Below are positions 34,564 through 42,976 of a stretch of DNA of 64,000 bases, in pieces (positions within the stretch are counted from its first letter, which is position 1; each line of letters starts with the position of its first letter). The notes below the pieces were generated by a model that was not told where the DNA came from, did not search any database, and was given only the letters and a program-made list of their open reading frames with translations. Source of the DNA: Phycisphaerales bacterium (GTDB lineage Bacteria; Planctomycetota; Phycisphaerae; Phycisphaerales; UBA1924). The position numbers and the translations under genes were made by a program. The stretch lies in contig DASPKU010000013.1 of the NCBI GenBank assembly GCA_035627955.1, positions 124,001 through 188,000 of the forward strand. The letters run 5' to 3'.

Positions 34564-37368
34564 ATGCCTGAACACCCCGGTCCGGAACGCACTCCTGACG
34601 CCGAAAACCCCTCCGGCGGAGCCCCTGATTCCGGCTCCCCCGCGGGCAACGGGGGCGCCGTCGACGAGCACGGCAAGATCGTCGAGCTCGACATCCAGCG
34701 CGAGCTCAAGGACAGCTACCTCACCTACGCCATGAGCACCATCATGGACCGGGCCCTGCCCGACGTCCGTGACGGCCTCAAGCCCTCCCAGCGACGCATC
34801 CTCGTCGCCATGAACGACCTCAACCTCCGCCCCGGCCGCAAGCACATCAAGTGCGCCAAGATCGCCGGCGACACCTCGGGCAACTACCACCCGCACGGCG
34901 AGGGCGTCATCTACCCAACCCTCGTCAACATGGCCCAGAAGTGGCGCATGCGCGTCCAGCTCGTGGACCCCCAGGGCAACTTCGGCTCCATCGAGGGCGA
35001 CCCGCCCGCCGCCATGCGGTACACCGAGGCCCGCATGACCGCCGCGACCGTCGACATGCTCGCCGACCTCAAGCTCGGCACCGTCGACTTCCAGCCCAAC
35101 TACGACGACCGCCTCATGGAGCCACTGGTGCTCCCGGGCAAGTTCCCCAACCTCCTGATCAACGGCGGCGTCGGCATCGCCGTGGGCATGGCCACCAGCC
35201 TCCCCCCGCAGAACCCCACCGAAGTCCTCGACTCCATCATCCGCGTCATCGAGGACGAGACCATCACCCTCGAGATGCTGATGCAGGACGTCCTTGATAG
35301 CGAGGGCAAGGTCGTCCGCCACGGCATCAAGGGCCCCGACTTCCCCACCGGCGGCATCCTCCACGGCCGGCGCGGCATCATCGAGGCCTACCACAGCGGG
35401 CGCGGCAAGGTCACCGTCCGCGGCACCATGCACACCGAGGACCTGGGCAAGGACCGCCAGCAGCTCGTCGTCGACCAGATCCCCTACATGCTCGCCCAGA
35501 ACGGCCTCGTCGAGAAGATCGTCGACGCCGTCAAGGAAGAGCACATTCAGGACGTCAGCGACGTCCGCAACGAGTCGGGCCGCGAGGCCCAGACCCGCAT
35601 CGTCATCGAGCTCAAGAAGGGCGCCGACCCGCGCGTGGTCGAGAAGCAGCTCTACGAGTTCACGCCACTCCAGCAGACCTTCTCGATCATCAACATCGCG
35701 CTGGTCAACCGCCAGCCGCGGACGCTCAGCCTCCGCGAGATGATCGACCTGTTCATCGGCCACCGTATCGAGGTCATCCGCCGCCGCACCGAGCACCTGC
35801 TCCGCGAGGCCAAGAAGCGGGCCCACGTGCTCGAGGGCATGATTTACGCCGTCTGCGACATCGACGAGGTGATCCGCGAGATCCGCGCCAGCAAGACCCG
35901 CGACGAGGCCATCGAGCGCCTCATGGCCCGCAAGTTCCAGATCCCCGCGTCCCACCCCTTCGCGCCCAAGATCCCCGCCCGGCTCATGGCCAAGGTCCGT
36001 GCCGGCGACGCCGCGGGCGGCATCGCCCTGACCCGCGTGCAGGCCGAAACGATCGGCGGCATGCGCCTCATCCAGCTCGTCGGCCTCGAGATCGAGCGCC
36101 TCGTCGGCGAGTACGCCCAGGTGCTCGGCGAGATCGAGGGCTACGAGCTCATCCTCTCCAGCCGACAGCGCGTCCTCGACATCATCAAGGAAGACTGCGA
36201 GGAGATGCGCACCCGCTACGCCTCCCCCCGCCTCACCCAGATCGACGACGCCGACACCGACATCCTCATCGCCGACCTCATCCCCGTCGAGGACGTGGCC
36301 CTCACCATCAGCCACCAGGGTTACGTGAAGCGCGTCCCCCTCGACACCTACCGCCAGCAAGGCCGCGGCGGCAAGGGCATCCGCGCCAGCGACGCCAAGG
36401 ACGATGACTTCGTCGAGCACCTCTTCGTCGCCAGCACGCACGACGACCTGCTCTGCTTCACCGACACCGGGCGCGTCTTCAAGATCAAGGTCTTCGAGAT
36501 CCCCGAGATGAGCCGCACCAGCGCCGGGCGCGCCATCGTCAACCTCATCGACCTCAAGCAGGGCGAGCGCACCTGCGCCTACCTCGCCGTCAAGAACTTC
36601 GAGAGCGGCAGCGACTTCCTCACCTTCGTCAGCCGCGGCGGCATCGTCAAGCGCACCGCCCTCAAGGCCTACGCCAACGTCGGCAAGGCCGGTCTCATCG
36701 CCGTGGGCCTCAAGGAAGGCGACGCCCTGCTCGATGTCACCCTCACCGACGGCAACGACGACCTGCTGCTCGCCACCGCCATGGGCCAGGCCATCCGCTT
36801 CAACGAGCAGGACGCCCGCGACATGGGTCGCGCCGCCGCCGGCGTCAAGGGCATCGAGCTCGCCGAGGGCGATGAGGTCATCGGCGTGGTCAAGGTCCCC
36901 ATGGTCCTCGACAAGGAGGACCCCGAGTACACCCTGACCGCCGACCCCTCCATCGCCCTCCTCACCATCACCGACAAGGGCTTCGGCAAGCGCACCGCCA
37001 TCGACGAGTACCGCGTCCAGCCCGAGACCGGCAAGGCCCGCAGCCAGTCCCGCGGCGGCAAGGGGCGCGTCGACATCAAGCTCACCGACAAGAACGGCAA
37101 GAGCGTCGCCGCCCTGGGCGTCATCCCCGGCGACGATGTCGTCGTCATCACCCGCGGCGGCCAGCTCGTCCGTACGCCCGTCGCCGAGATCCGCGAGTGC
37201 GGCCGCGGCAGCCAGGGCGTCAAGGTCGTCGGACTCCACGAGGGCGACGCCGTCATCGCCGCCGCCCGCGTCTCCCCCGAGGGCAAGGCCGAAGAAACCG
37301 CCCCGGTCGACAACCCGGAAAAGCCCGACCTGCCGCCGGGCGACACGGGTGCTCCGGACCAGGCCTGA
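34564..37368 (+). CDS. gyrA: DNA gyrase subunit A
   Basis: A 934-residue type IIA topoisomerase subunit that cleaves and rejoins DNA. The catalytic Tyr is Tyr153 (AAMRYTEAR). The N-terminal domain is complete. A GyrA-box-like QQGRGGKG lies near residue 600 in the C-terminal wrapping domain, and a second QSRGGKG follows near 835, supporting gyrase rather than topoisomerase IV. The quinolone-determining helix reads [12 protein letters not shown], so the positions of E. coli Ser83 and Asp87 are Gly114 and Pro118. The N-terminal 35 residues are a Pro/Gly-rich extension. CCGGAG precedes the ATG. gyrB is not in the window. Confidence 0.95.
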   Translation: MPEHPGPERTPDAENPSGGAPDSGSPAGNGGAVDEHGKIVELDIQRELKDSYLTYAMSTIMDRALPDVRDGLKPSQRRILVAMNDLNLRPGRKHIKCAKIAGDTSGNYHPHGEGVIYPTLVNMAQKWRMRVQLVDPQGNFGSIEGDPPAAMRYTEARMTAATVDMLADLKLGTVDFQPNYDDRLMEPLVLPGKFPNLLINGGVGIAVGMATSLPPQNPTEVLDSIIRVIEDETITLEMLMQDVLDSEGKVVRHGIKGPDFPTGGILHGRRGIIEAYHSGRGKVTVRGTMHTEDLGKDRQQLVVDQIPYMLAQNGLVEKIVDAVKEEHIQDVSDVRNESGREAQTRIVIELKKGADPRVVEKQLYEFTPLQQTFSIINIALVNRQPRTLSLREMIDLFIGHRIEVIRRRTEHLLREAKKRAHVLEGMIYAVCDIDEVIREIRASKTRDEAIERLMARKFQIPASHPFAPKIPARLMAKVRAGDAAGGIALTRVQAETIGGMRLIQLVGLEIERLVGEYAQVLGEIEGYELILSSRQRVLDIIKEDCEEMRTRYASPRLTQIDDADTDILIADLIPVEDVALTISHQGYVKRVPLDTYRQQGRGGKGIRASDAKDDDFVEHLFVASTHDDLLCFTDTGRVFKIKVFEIPEMSRTSAGRAIVNLIDLKQGERTCAYLAVKNFESGSDFLTFVSRGGIVKRTALKAYANVGKAGLIAVGLKEGDALLDVTLTDGNDDLLLATAMGQAIRFNEQDARDMGRAAAGVKGIELAEGDEVIGVVKVPMVLDKEDPEYTLTADPSIALLTITDKGFGKRTAIDEYRVQPETGKARSQSRGGKGRVDIKLTDKNGKSVAALGVIPGDDVVVITRGGQLVRTPVAEIRECGRGSQGVKVVGLHEGDAVIAAARVSPEGKAEETAPVDNPEKPDLPPGDTGAPDQA

Positions 37369-37440
37369 GTATGCACCGCGCCGGAAACGCCCACGGGAAC
37401 ACCGGGCGATCCCCGCTCGTACTGGTCACGCCGGCCTTGG

Positions 37441-37446
37441 TACTCT
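37441..37446 (+). promoter_or_regulatory. -10-like box TACTCT
   Basis: TACTCT 27 bases before the STAS gene ATG, giving a short leader with TGGAAG as SD. Confidence 0.35.
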
Positions 37447-37473
37447 GAGCGCCCCCGCACTGGAAGTCAGCCG

Positions 37474-37824
37474 ATGTCCACCGACTGGTCCGACAACATC
37501 GTCATCACCGAACTCTCCGACGAGCCCGCCCTCTCCGAGGAGCTCGCCGCCATCTCCCAGCGCATCAACGAGCACCAGGACCACGTCCCCCACGTCGTCC
37601 TCAACTTCGCGGCCGTGAGCTACGTCAACAGCTCCAACCTCGCGCAGCTGCTCCGTCTCCGCAAGCAGCTCGCCGAGCACAAGAAGCTGCTCAAGCTCTG
37701 CTCGGTCAAGGACGACCTCTGGTCCGTTTTCCTGATCACCGGCCTCGACAAGGTCTTCCGCTTCGCTCCAGACCCCATGACCGCCCTCGCCGGGATCCAG
37801 ATCGAAGAAGAAAAGGGCCGCTGA
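37474..37824 (+). CDS. STAS-domain anti-sigma-factor antagonist-like protein
   Basis: A 116-residue single STAS domain. The strand-loop-helix VLNFAAVSYVNSSNLAQLLRL carries the conserved Ser at the start of helix 2 (in VNSSNL), the phosphorylation site in SpoIIAA/RsbV-type partner-switch proteins; KLCSVKDDLWSVFLITGLDKVF is the typical second half. No anti-sigma kinase or sigma factor is adjacent, but a SpoIIE-type phosphatase lies about 4 kb downstream. It is separated from the convergent pterin dehydratase by a repeat tract. Confidence 0.85.
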   Translation: MSTDWSDNIVITELSDEPALSEELAAISQRINEHQDHVPHVVLNFAAVSYVNSSNLAQLLRLRKQLAEHKKLLKLCSVKDDLWSVFLITGLDKVFRFAPDPMTALAGIQIEEEKGR

Positions 37825-37836
37825 CGGCGCGCGCCC

Positions 37837-37873
37837 TCATATGAGTCCCATGACTCCTATGAGTCCTATTCCT
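37837..37873. repeat. Decamer repeat of TCCTATGAG type
   Basis: CATATGAGTC, CCATGACTCC, TATGAGTCCT at a ten-base period between convergent genes, with internal complementarity. Similar to 31297-31330. Confidence 0.55.
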
Positions 37874-37874
37874 C

Positions 37875-38162
37875 TCACAGCCTCCCCGCGAACCCATCCG
37901 CCTTCTTCGCCAGGGCAAAGTCCTTCTCTGTGATCCCGCCCGCGTCGTGCGTCGCCAGCGTCAGCGTCACGCGGTTGTAGCGGATCAGGATGTCGGGGTG
38001 GTGCTGGTCGTCCTCCGCCGCGTCGGCCACCGCCGTCACGAACCGGATGGACGCCTTGAAGTCCTTGAACTGGTACGTCCGCTGGATGGCCTCGCCCACC
38101 AGGGCCCACTCGGGCGTCTGCTTCAGGGCCTCGGTAATCTGTCCGTCGGTGAGCTTGTCCAT
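37875..38162 (-). CDS. phhB: 4a-hydroxytetrahydrobiopterin dehydratase
   Basis: A 95-residue pterin-4a-carbinolamine dehydratase that recycles the oxidised pterin cofactor after aromatic amino-acid hydroxylation, or supports other pterin chemistry. The active-site set is visible: FKDFKASIRFV, DDQHHPDILIRYNRVTLTLA (the HHP motif) and THDAGGIT. Full length. GAGGAC precedes the ATG. No hydroxylase gene is adjacent. Confidence 0.93.
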   Translation of the reverse strand: MDKLTDGQITEALKQTPEWALVGEAIQRTYQFKDFKASIRFVTAVADAAEDDQHHPDILIRYNRVTLTLATHDAGGITEKDFALAKKADGFAGRL

Positions 38163-38300
38163 GGGTGTCCTCGGGCCCGCGAGATGTGTGGGCGCGGCCT
38201 AATCGGCGTCCGAGTGTAGGGATCACGCCCATTCAGGGGCGGTTCACGCGTGCTGGGCCCGGGCGTGGCACCCTGATGGTGAATGCGCCAGGACGGCCCC

Positions 38301-39425
38301 ATGGTGGCGAACGCGCCCAAGCGCCAAACGCCGCGCAAGCGGCACCGGCTCCGCCGCGCCATCCTGCCCACGCTCGTCGTGCTCGTCGTTCTGCTCGTGG
38401 CCGCGCGCCTCGCCCTCCCCTGGTGGCTCCAGCGCTACGTCAACGACACCATCGACCGCAGCCCCGACTACGACGGGCGCGTCGGGGAGATCGACGTGCA
38501 CCTCCTCCGCGGTGCCTACTCCATCAACGACCTCAAGATCGTCAAGACCACCCACCGCGTCCCCGTCCCCTTCTTCGAGGGCGACCGCGTGGACTTCTCC
38601 CTCGACTACGAGGCCCTCTGGAAGCAGGGCGCCCTCCGCGGCGAGATCACGATGATCAAGCCCCGCCTCAACTTCGTCGACGGCGAGACCGAGGAGGACG
38701 ACCAGACCGGCGCCGGCCAGCCCTGGCTCGCCATCATCCAGGACCTCTACCCCTTCCGCATCGACAGCGCCAAGGTGGTCGACGGCACCGTCTCCTTCCA
38801 GGCCTTCCACAAAGAGCCCAACGTCGACGTCAACCTCACGAAGGTCCAGGCCGAGCTCAAGAACCTCACCAACATCGAGAACAAGACCGACCCGCTCATG
38901 GCCACGCTCAAGGCGAGCGCCGAGGCAATGGGCGGCACCTTCGAGCTCGACATGTCGATGGACCCCTCGTCCTACCGCCCCCACTTGGAAGTGGCCACCC
39001 GCGTCCTCAACGTGGACGTCAACCAGCTCAACGACCTGGCCCAGGCCTACGGCGAGTTCGACTTCGAGGGCGGCCGCTTCGACCTCGTCATCGAGTTCGC
39101 CACCAGGGACGGCTACATCGACGGCTACCTGAAGCCCCTCTTCCGCAACGTGCAGGTCATCAGCCTCAAGGACGCGAAGGAAGACAACCCCCTCGAGTTC
39201 TTCTGGGAGGCGCTGGTGGGAACAGTGGGGGAGCTGCTCACCAACCAGCCGCGTGACCAGTTCGGCACGCGAGTGACCATCGAGGGCGACATCGAAGACC
39301 CCAAGACCAGCGTGCTGGAAATCATCGGAAACGTGCTGAGGAACGCATTCGTGCGGGCCTACCTGCCCCGGATCGAGGGCAAGGTCGCGCCCAGCACCAG
39401 GAACACGGAAGGAGACAGCGAATGA
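38301..39425 (+). CDS. DUF748 (AsmA-like) membrane protein
   Basis: A 374-residue inner-membrane-anchored protein. A basic N-terminus and one helix (ILPTLVVLVVLLVAARLALP) are followed by a periplasmic domain of the DUF748/AsmA-like class: YVNDTIDRSPDYDGRVGEID, a family-typical start, then LRGAYSINDLKIV and YPFRIDSAKVVDGTVSF. AsmA-like proteins are implicated in outer-membrane lipid traffic and assembly. The ATG at 38301 has AGGAC upstream; an ATG at 38283 is also possible. Its stop overlaps the start of the globin gene by four bases, so the two are co-translated. Confidence 0.82.
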   Translation: MVANAPKRQTPRKRHRLRRAILPTLVVLVVLLVAARLALPWWLQRYVNDTIDRSPDYDGRVGEIDVHLLRGAYSINDLKIVKTTHRVPVPFFEGDRVDFSLDYEALWKQGALRGEITMIKPRLNFVDGETEEDDQTGAGQPWLAIIQDLYPFRIDSAKVVDGTVSFQAFHKEPNVDVNLTKVQAELKNLTNIENKTDPLMATLKASAEAMGGTFELDMSMDPSSYRPHLEVATRVLNVDVNQLNDLAQAYGEFDFEGGRFDLVIEFATRDGYIDGYLKPLFRNVQVISLKDAKEDNPLEFFWEALVGTVGELLTNQPRDQFGTRVTIEGDIEDPKTSVLEIIGNVLRNAFVRAYLPRIEGKVAPSTRNTEGDSE

Positions 39426-40039
39426 AGACCCACTGGATGAACCTGTGCGCCGCCGGCCTGCTCGCCCTCACCCTCGGCGGCTGCGGCTGGGGCCAGAGCA
39501 CCGAGGGCGACGAGCCCGCGGGGTCGGGCGACCCCGAGGCCGATCAGCGCGCCGAGATGCGCGTGGGCAGCACCGACAACGACCGTGACGACAAGAAGAA
39601 GAACGGCAAGGACGGCGAGAAGCGCAACGCCACCCTGTTTGAGCGCCTCGGGGGCCAGGCCGGCATCCGCCGCCTCGTCGACGACATGACCACCCGCGTC
39701 GTCAACGACCCGCGCGTCAACTTCTCCCGCCAGAACGTCGACGGTGGCCTGCTCAAGGGCGACATCGACCCCTGGGACCCCAATGCCCAGAACGTGCAGC
39801 ACTTCAAGGACCGCATGGTCGAGTTCATCTCCCTCGCTGCGGGCGGCCCCGCCACCTACCAGGGCCGCGACATGGGCACCGTGCACGACGGCATGAAGAT
39901 CACCAACAGCGAGTTCGACGCCATGATCGGCGACATCAAGACCTCCATGGAGCGCCTCGGCATCGCCCGTCAGGAGCAGAAGGAGCTCATCGCCATCTTC
40001 GAGACCACCCGCAAGGAGATCGTCGGGGAGAACGACTGA
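39422..40039 (+). CDS. Lipoprotein with group 1 truncated haemoglobin domain
   Basis: A 205-residue protein. A lipoprotein signal (LLALTLGGCG, lipid Cys21) is followed by a charged low-complexity linker rich in Asp and Lys (about 25-68), then a truncated globin from TLFERLGGQAGIRRLVDDM to the end. The proximal haem His is His155 in MGTVHDGMKIT. An insert of about 15 residues (GGLLKGDIDPWDPNAQ) lies in the loop before helix E. Truncated globins bind O2 or NO; a lipid-anchored one would act at the envelope. Overlapping ATGA couples it to the DUF748 gene. Confidence 0.85.
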   Translation: MKTHWMNLCAAGLLALTLGGCGWGQSTEGDEPAGSGDPEADQRAEMRVGSTDNDRDDKKKNGKDGEKRNATLFERLGGQAGIRRLVDDMTTRVVNDPRVNFSRQNVDGGLLKGDIDPWDPNAQNVQHFKDRMVEFISLAAGGPATYQGRDMGTVHDGMKITNSEFDAMIGDIKTSMERLGIARQEQKELIAIFETTRKEIVGEND

Positions 40040-40040
40040 G

Positions 40041-40075
40041 CGGAACCGGAAACCGGAAAGCGGAAACCGGAAAGC
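40041..40075. repeat. Heptamer tandem repeat CGGAAAC/CGGAAAG
   Basis: Five adjacent units based on CGGAAAS immediately after the globin stop codon. Confidence 0.75.
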
Positions 40076-40118
40076 AGTCGCAGCACCGACGCGTTAGCGA
40101 ACCTCCCGACGACGCGCT

Positions 40119-40124
40119 TACGCT
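40119..40124 (+). promoter_or_regulatory. Leaderless -10 box TACGCT
   Basis: TACGCT, six bases before the GTG at 40131; no SD between. Confidence 0.5.
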
Positions 40125-40130
40125 CCGCCC

Positions 40131-41099
40131 GTGACCGCGCCCCGCTCACAACCAGAGACCACCCGCCTCGCCCCCTCGCCCACCGGCGCCCTCCACCTCG
40201 GCAACGCCCGCACCTTCCTCGTGAACTGGGCCGTTGCGCGCCAGCAGGGCTGGCGCATCGTCCTCCGCGTCGAGGACCTCGACACGCCGCGCATCAAGCC
40301 CGGCGTCATCGACCTCACCATCGACCTCCTCCGCTGGCTTGGCATCGACTGGGACGCCGGCCCCCTCATCCAGTCCGCCGACCTCGCCCCCTACCACGCC
40401 GCCATGCACACCCTCGCCCGCGAGGGGCTCATCTACCCCAGCGACCTCACCCGACGCGAGATCGAAACCGCGGCCTCCGCCCCGCAGGAAGGTTCGCACG
40501 AGCTCGTCTTCCCCGCCTCCCTCCGACCCGCTACCCGCCCGCGCCTGTTCACCGACGACGCCTCCAGCTGGCGCTTCGTCACCCCTGAGCTCAACGTCAC
40601 CTACCAAGACAGCTTCGCCGGCCCGCAGTCCTTCGACCCCTCGCGCACCATCGGCGACTTCGTCGTCTGGACCCGCCGCGAACCGGACAAGCCCGGCCAG
40701 CCCAGCTACCAACTCGCTGTCGTTGTCGACGATGCCCGTCAGGGCATCACCCACATCATCCGCGGCGACGACCTCCTCGAATCTGCCGCCCGCCAGCTCC
40801 TCCTCTACCGCGCCCTCGGCCTCGCCCCCGAGCCCACCTACACCCACCTCCCCCTCGTCAAAGGCCCCGACGGCCGCCGCCTCGCCAAGCGCCACGGCGA
40901 CACGCGCCTCGACACCTACCGCGCCCGGGGGGTCACGCCCGAGCGGGTGGTCGGCCTCATCGCCTCCTGGTGCGGCCTGCCGCTCAAGGAGACCACCGCC
41001 GCGGAGTTCCGCGACCGGCTCGACCTTCGTACCATTCCCCGGGAACCCGTCACCTTCCTACCGGAGCACGAGGCATGGCTACTTGGACGCGCACGCTGA
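40131..41099 (+). CDS. gluQ: Glutamyl-Q tRNA(Asp) synthetase-like protein
   Basis: A 322-residue truncated class I glutamyl-tRNA synthetase paralogue lacking the anticodon-binding domain, as in GluQRS, which attaches glutamate to queuosine in tRNA(Asp). Motifs: HIGH-like LHLGN (21-25) in APSPTGALHLGNART, LRVEDLDTPR, YQLAVVVDDA, IIRGDDLLESAARQLLLYRA, and a KMSKS-like RLAKRHGD. The zinc-ligand Cys of the usual CxC motif are absent (YPSDLTRREI). The GTG start has TACGCT six bases upstream. The 3' end overlaps the next gene by 25 bases. Confidence 0.85.
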   Translation: MTAPRSQPETTRLAPSPTGALHLGNARTFLVNWAVARQQGWRIVLRVEDLDTPRIKPGVIDLTIDLLRWLGIDWDAGPLIQSADLAPYHAAMHTLAREGLIYPSDLTRREIETAASAPQEGSHELVFPASLRPATRPRLFTDDASSWRFVTPELNVTYQDSFAGPQSFDPSRTIGDFVVWTRREPDKPGQPSYQLAVVVDDARQGITHIIRGDDLLESAARQLLLYRALGLAPEPTYTHLPLVKGPDGRRLAKRHGDTRLDTYRARGVTPERVVGLIASWCGLPLKETTAAEFRDRLDLRTIPREPVTFLPEHEAWLLGRAR

Positions 41100-41647
41100 T
41101 CACCGCCGGCCTCCTGACCGCCGCGGCCGCCCTGCCCCTCGCCGGCTGCGATGACCACGCCAAGGCCAACGCCACGGGCGGCGACAAGAAGACCGAAGTG
41201 CCCAAGACCCAGGAAGTCACCATCAAGGGCAAGACCTTCAAGCTCGACCTGGTCGCCGACGACGCCAGCCGCTTCAAGGGTCTCAGCGGCCGCACCGAGA
41301 TCCCCCCCGACGGCGGCATGCTCTTCGTCTTCCCCCGCCCGATCACCACGTCCTTCGTGATGCGCGACTGCCTCGTCCCCATCGACATCATCTACCTCGA
41401 CGCCCGCGGCAGCGTCGTCAACACCTACAAGATGACCGTCGAGGACGCCCGCGGCGAGGGCGAAAAAGAGAACGACCCTAAGACCGGCGTCAACGAGAAG
41501 TACGAGGCCCGCCTCAAGAAGTACCCCAGCGAGTTCGACACCCAGTTCGTCATCGAGCTCAAGGGCAACACCCTTGACGAGCTCAAGCTCGAGAAGGGCG
41601 ACAAGATCAAGCTCGAGATCGACAAGCTCAAGAAGCTCGCCAAGTAA
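41075..41647 (+). CDS. DUF192 family lipoprotein
   Basis: A 190-residue exported lipoprotein (signal ending ALPLAGC, Cys25). The DUF192 domain is clear: RFKGLSGRTEIPPDGGMLFV, PRPITTSFVMRDCLVPIDII and YLDARGSVVNTYKM. DUF192 proteins are small beta-barrel proteins of unknown biochemical role. The usual C-terminal strand is replaced by an extended Lys/Glu-rich region ending KIKLEIDKLKKLAK. A GGAGCACGAGG site upstream of the ATG lies inside gluQ, so the genes are probably translationally linked. Confidence 0.88.
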   Translation: MATWTRTLITAGLLTAAAALPLAGCDDHAKANATGGDKKTEVPKTQEVTIKGKTFKLDLVADDASRFKGLSGRTEIPPDGGMLFVFPRPITTSFVMRDCLVPIDIIYLDARGSVVNTYKMTVEDARGEGEKENDPKTGVNEKYEARLKKYPSEFDTQFVIELKGNTLDELKLEKGDKIKLEIDKLKKLAK

Positions 41648-41707
41648 TCCGCCCGCTCCCGCCGACCCCGCGTTCAGTCGCCCCCACGACCGGCCGATAC
41701 AGACCGC

Positions 41708-42940
41708 ATGGGTCGCCACGCCGTCTGCTTCGCTACGTCCGGAAACACCGCGGGAGCCCGCCAGCGGTGGGTCGCGCCCGTCGAAGCCGCCTGGCCCGGC
41801 GAGGCCCCCGACTTCCGCGCGGTCGGCTCCGACGCCCTCGTGGACATGCTTGAAAAGAACGGCAACACCGCCGGCTTCGGCTGCGTGCTCGCCGTGTTCG
41901 GCCCCTCCGAGTCCGCCCGCACGATCGACCGCTTCTTCGAGGCGCTCGGCGCCGCCCACCTCCCCGGCATCTGCCTCGTCCCCGACCCCGCGGTGTGGCG
42001 TTCCTTCCAGCGCCACGGCATCATCTTCGACAGCCACGACGCCGACCCCCGCGCCCTCGCCTCCATGCTCTACGCCCTCTGCGAGCGCCAAGGCGCCGTC
42101 GACGCCCTCGCCCGCGAGGTCGCCATCGCCCAGCGCTGCCAGGGCGGCATCCGCTCGCAGATGGACCGCATCCACGAGGAGCTCCACCTCGCCGCGGCCG
42201 TGCAGCGCGAGTTCACCTCCGCGCCCCTCCCGCGCGTCGATGGTCTGGAGTTCGGCGTGCTCTTCCGCCCGGTTAACTTCGTCAGTGGCGATATCTACAA
42301 CGTCCGCAGCCTCGGCGATGGCATGGCCGCGTTCTTCATGGCCGACGCCGTAGGGCACGGCGTGCCCGCCGCGCTCCTCACCATGGTCCTCACCAGCAGC
42401 CTCAACACCACCGAAGCCGGCAAGGTCCTCGAGCCCGCCGAGGTGCTGCGGCAACTCAACGAGCGCCTCTGCGCCAGCTGCCTGGGCTCCGGCCGCTTCG
42501 CCACCGCCCTCTACGGCGTCGTCAACGGCCACACCGGCGAGGTCCGCGTCGCCGGCGCCGGCCACCCCTGGCCCGTCCGCGTCTCCCGCTCGGGCGCGAT
42601 GGAGGTCAAGACCGAGGGCCCGCTCCTCGGGGTCTTCCCCGGCGCCGAGTTCACCCAGGCCCGCTTCGAGCTCGGCGAGGGCGACACCCTCCTCCTCTAC
42701 ACCGACGGCTTCGAGGCCATGTTCCCCGAGCGCGACGAGGAAGAAGTGGAATGGGCCGGCCGAACCTACCTCCGCGAGCTCACACGCCTCATCGGCGGAG
42801 ACCGCGACCTCAACCAGTGTGTTGCCGAGCTCGACGGCCTGCTCGACGAGCAGTCCGGCTCCCTGCACCAGGCCGACGACATCACCGCCCTCGTCATCAG
42901 CGCCCGCGCCGCCGCGGCCCAGAAGCGCCTCGCCGCCTAG
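41708..42940 (+). CDS. SpoIIE-type PP2C phosphatase with receiver-like N-terminus
   Basis: A 410-residue protein Ser/Thr phosphatase of the RsbU/SpoIIE group. The N-terminal 130 residues (VLAVFGPSESARTIDRFFEA, GICLVPDPAVWRSF, GIIFDSHD) look like a degenerate response-receiver domain. A coiled helix (SQMDRIHEELHLAAAVQREF) leads to the PP2C domain: VNFVSGDIYNV, MADAVGHGVPAALLTM, GAGHPWPVR, LLLYTDGFEAM, DDITALVI. The metal-binding Asp residues are in place. It could dephosphorylate STAS antagonists such as the one at 37474. GATACA just before the ATG is a weak leaderless-type box. Confidence 0.9.
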   Translation: MGRHAVCFATSGNTAGARQRWVAPVEAAWPGEAPDFRAVGSDALVDMLEKNGNTAGFGCVLAVFGPSESARTIDRFFEALGAAHLPGICLVPDPAVWRSFQRHGIIFDSHDADPRALASMLYALCERQGAVDALAREVAIAQRCQGGIRSQMDRIHEELHLAAAVQREFTSAPLPRVDGLEFGVLFRPVNFVSGDIYNVRSLGDGMAAFFMADAVGHGVPAALLTMVLTSSLNTTEAGKVLEPAEVLRQLNERLCASCLGSGRFATALYGVVNGHTGEVRVAGAGHPWPVRVSRSGAMEVKTEGPLLGVFPGAEFTQARFELGEGDTLLLYTDGFEAMFPERDEEEVEWAGRTYLRELTRLIGGDRDLNQCVAELDGLLDEQSGSLHQADDITALVISARAAAAQKRLAA

Positions 42941-42963
42941 CACTCGCGTCACTCGGCATCGGG

Positions 42964-42969
42964 TACCCT
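42964..42969 (+). promoter_or_regulatory. Leaderless -10 box TACCCT
   Basis: TACCCT, seven bases before the ATG at 42977; no SD between. Confidence 0.45.
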
Positions 42970-42976
42970 GTCCCCC

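Noticed and set aside
34531-37239. A 902-codon open frame on the minus strand
   Set aside because: Antisense to gyrA; acidic low-complexity shadow.
34564-37368. ParC (topoisomerase IV) instead of GyrA
   Set aside because: GyrA-box-like motifs and the overall length of the C-terminal domain favour gyrase.
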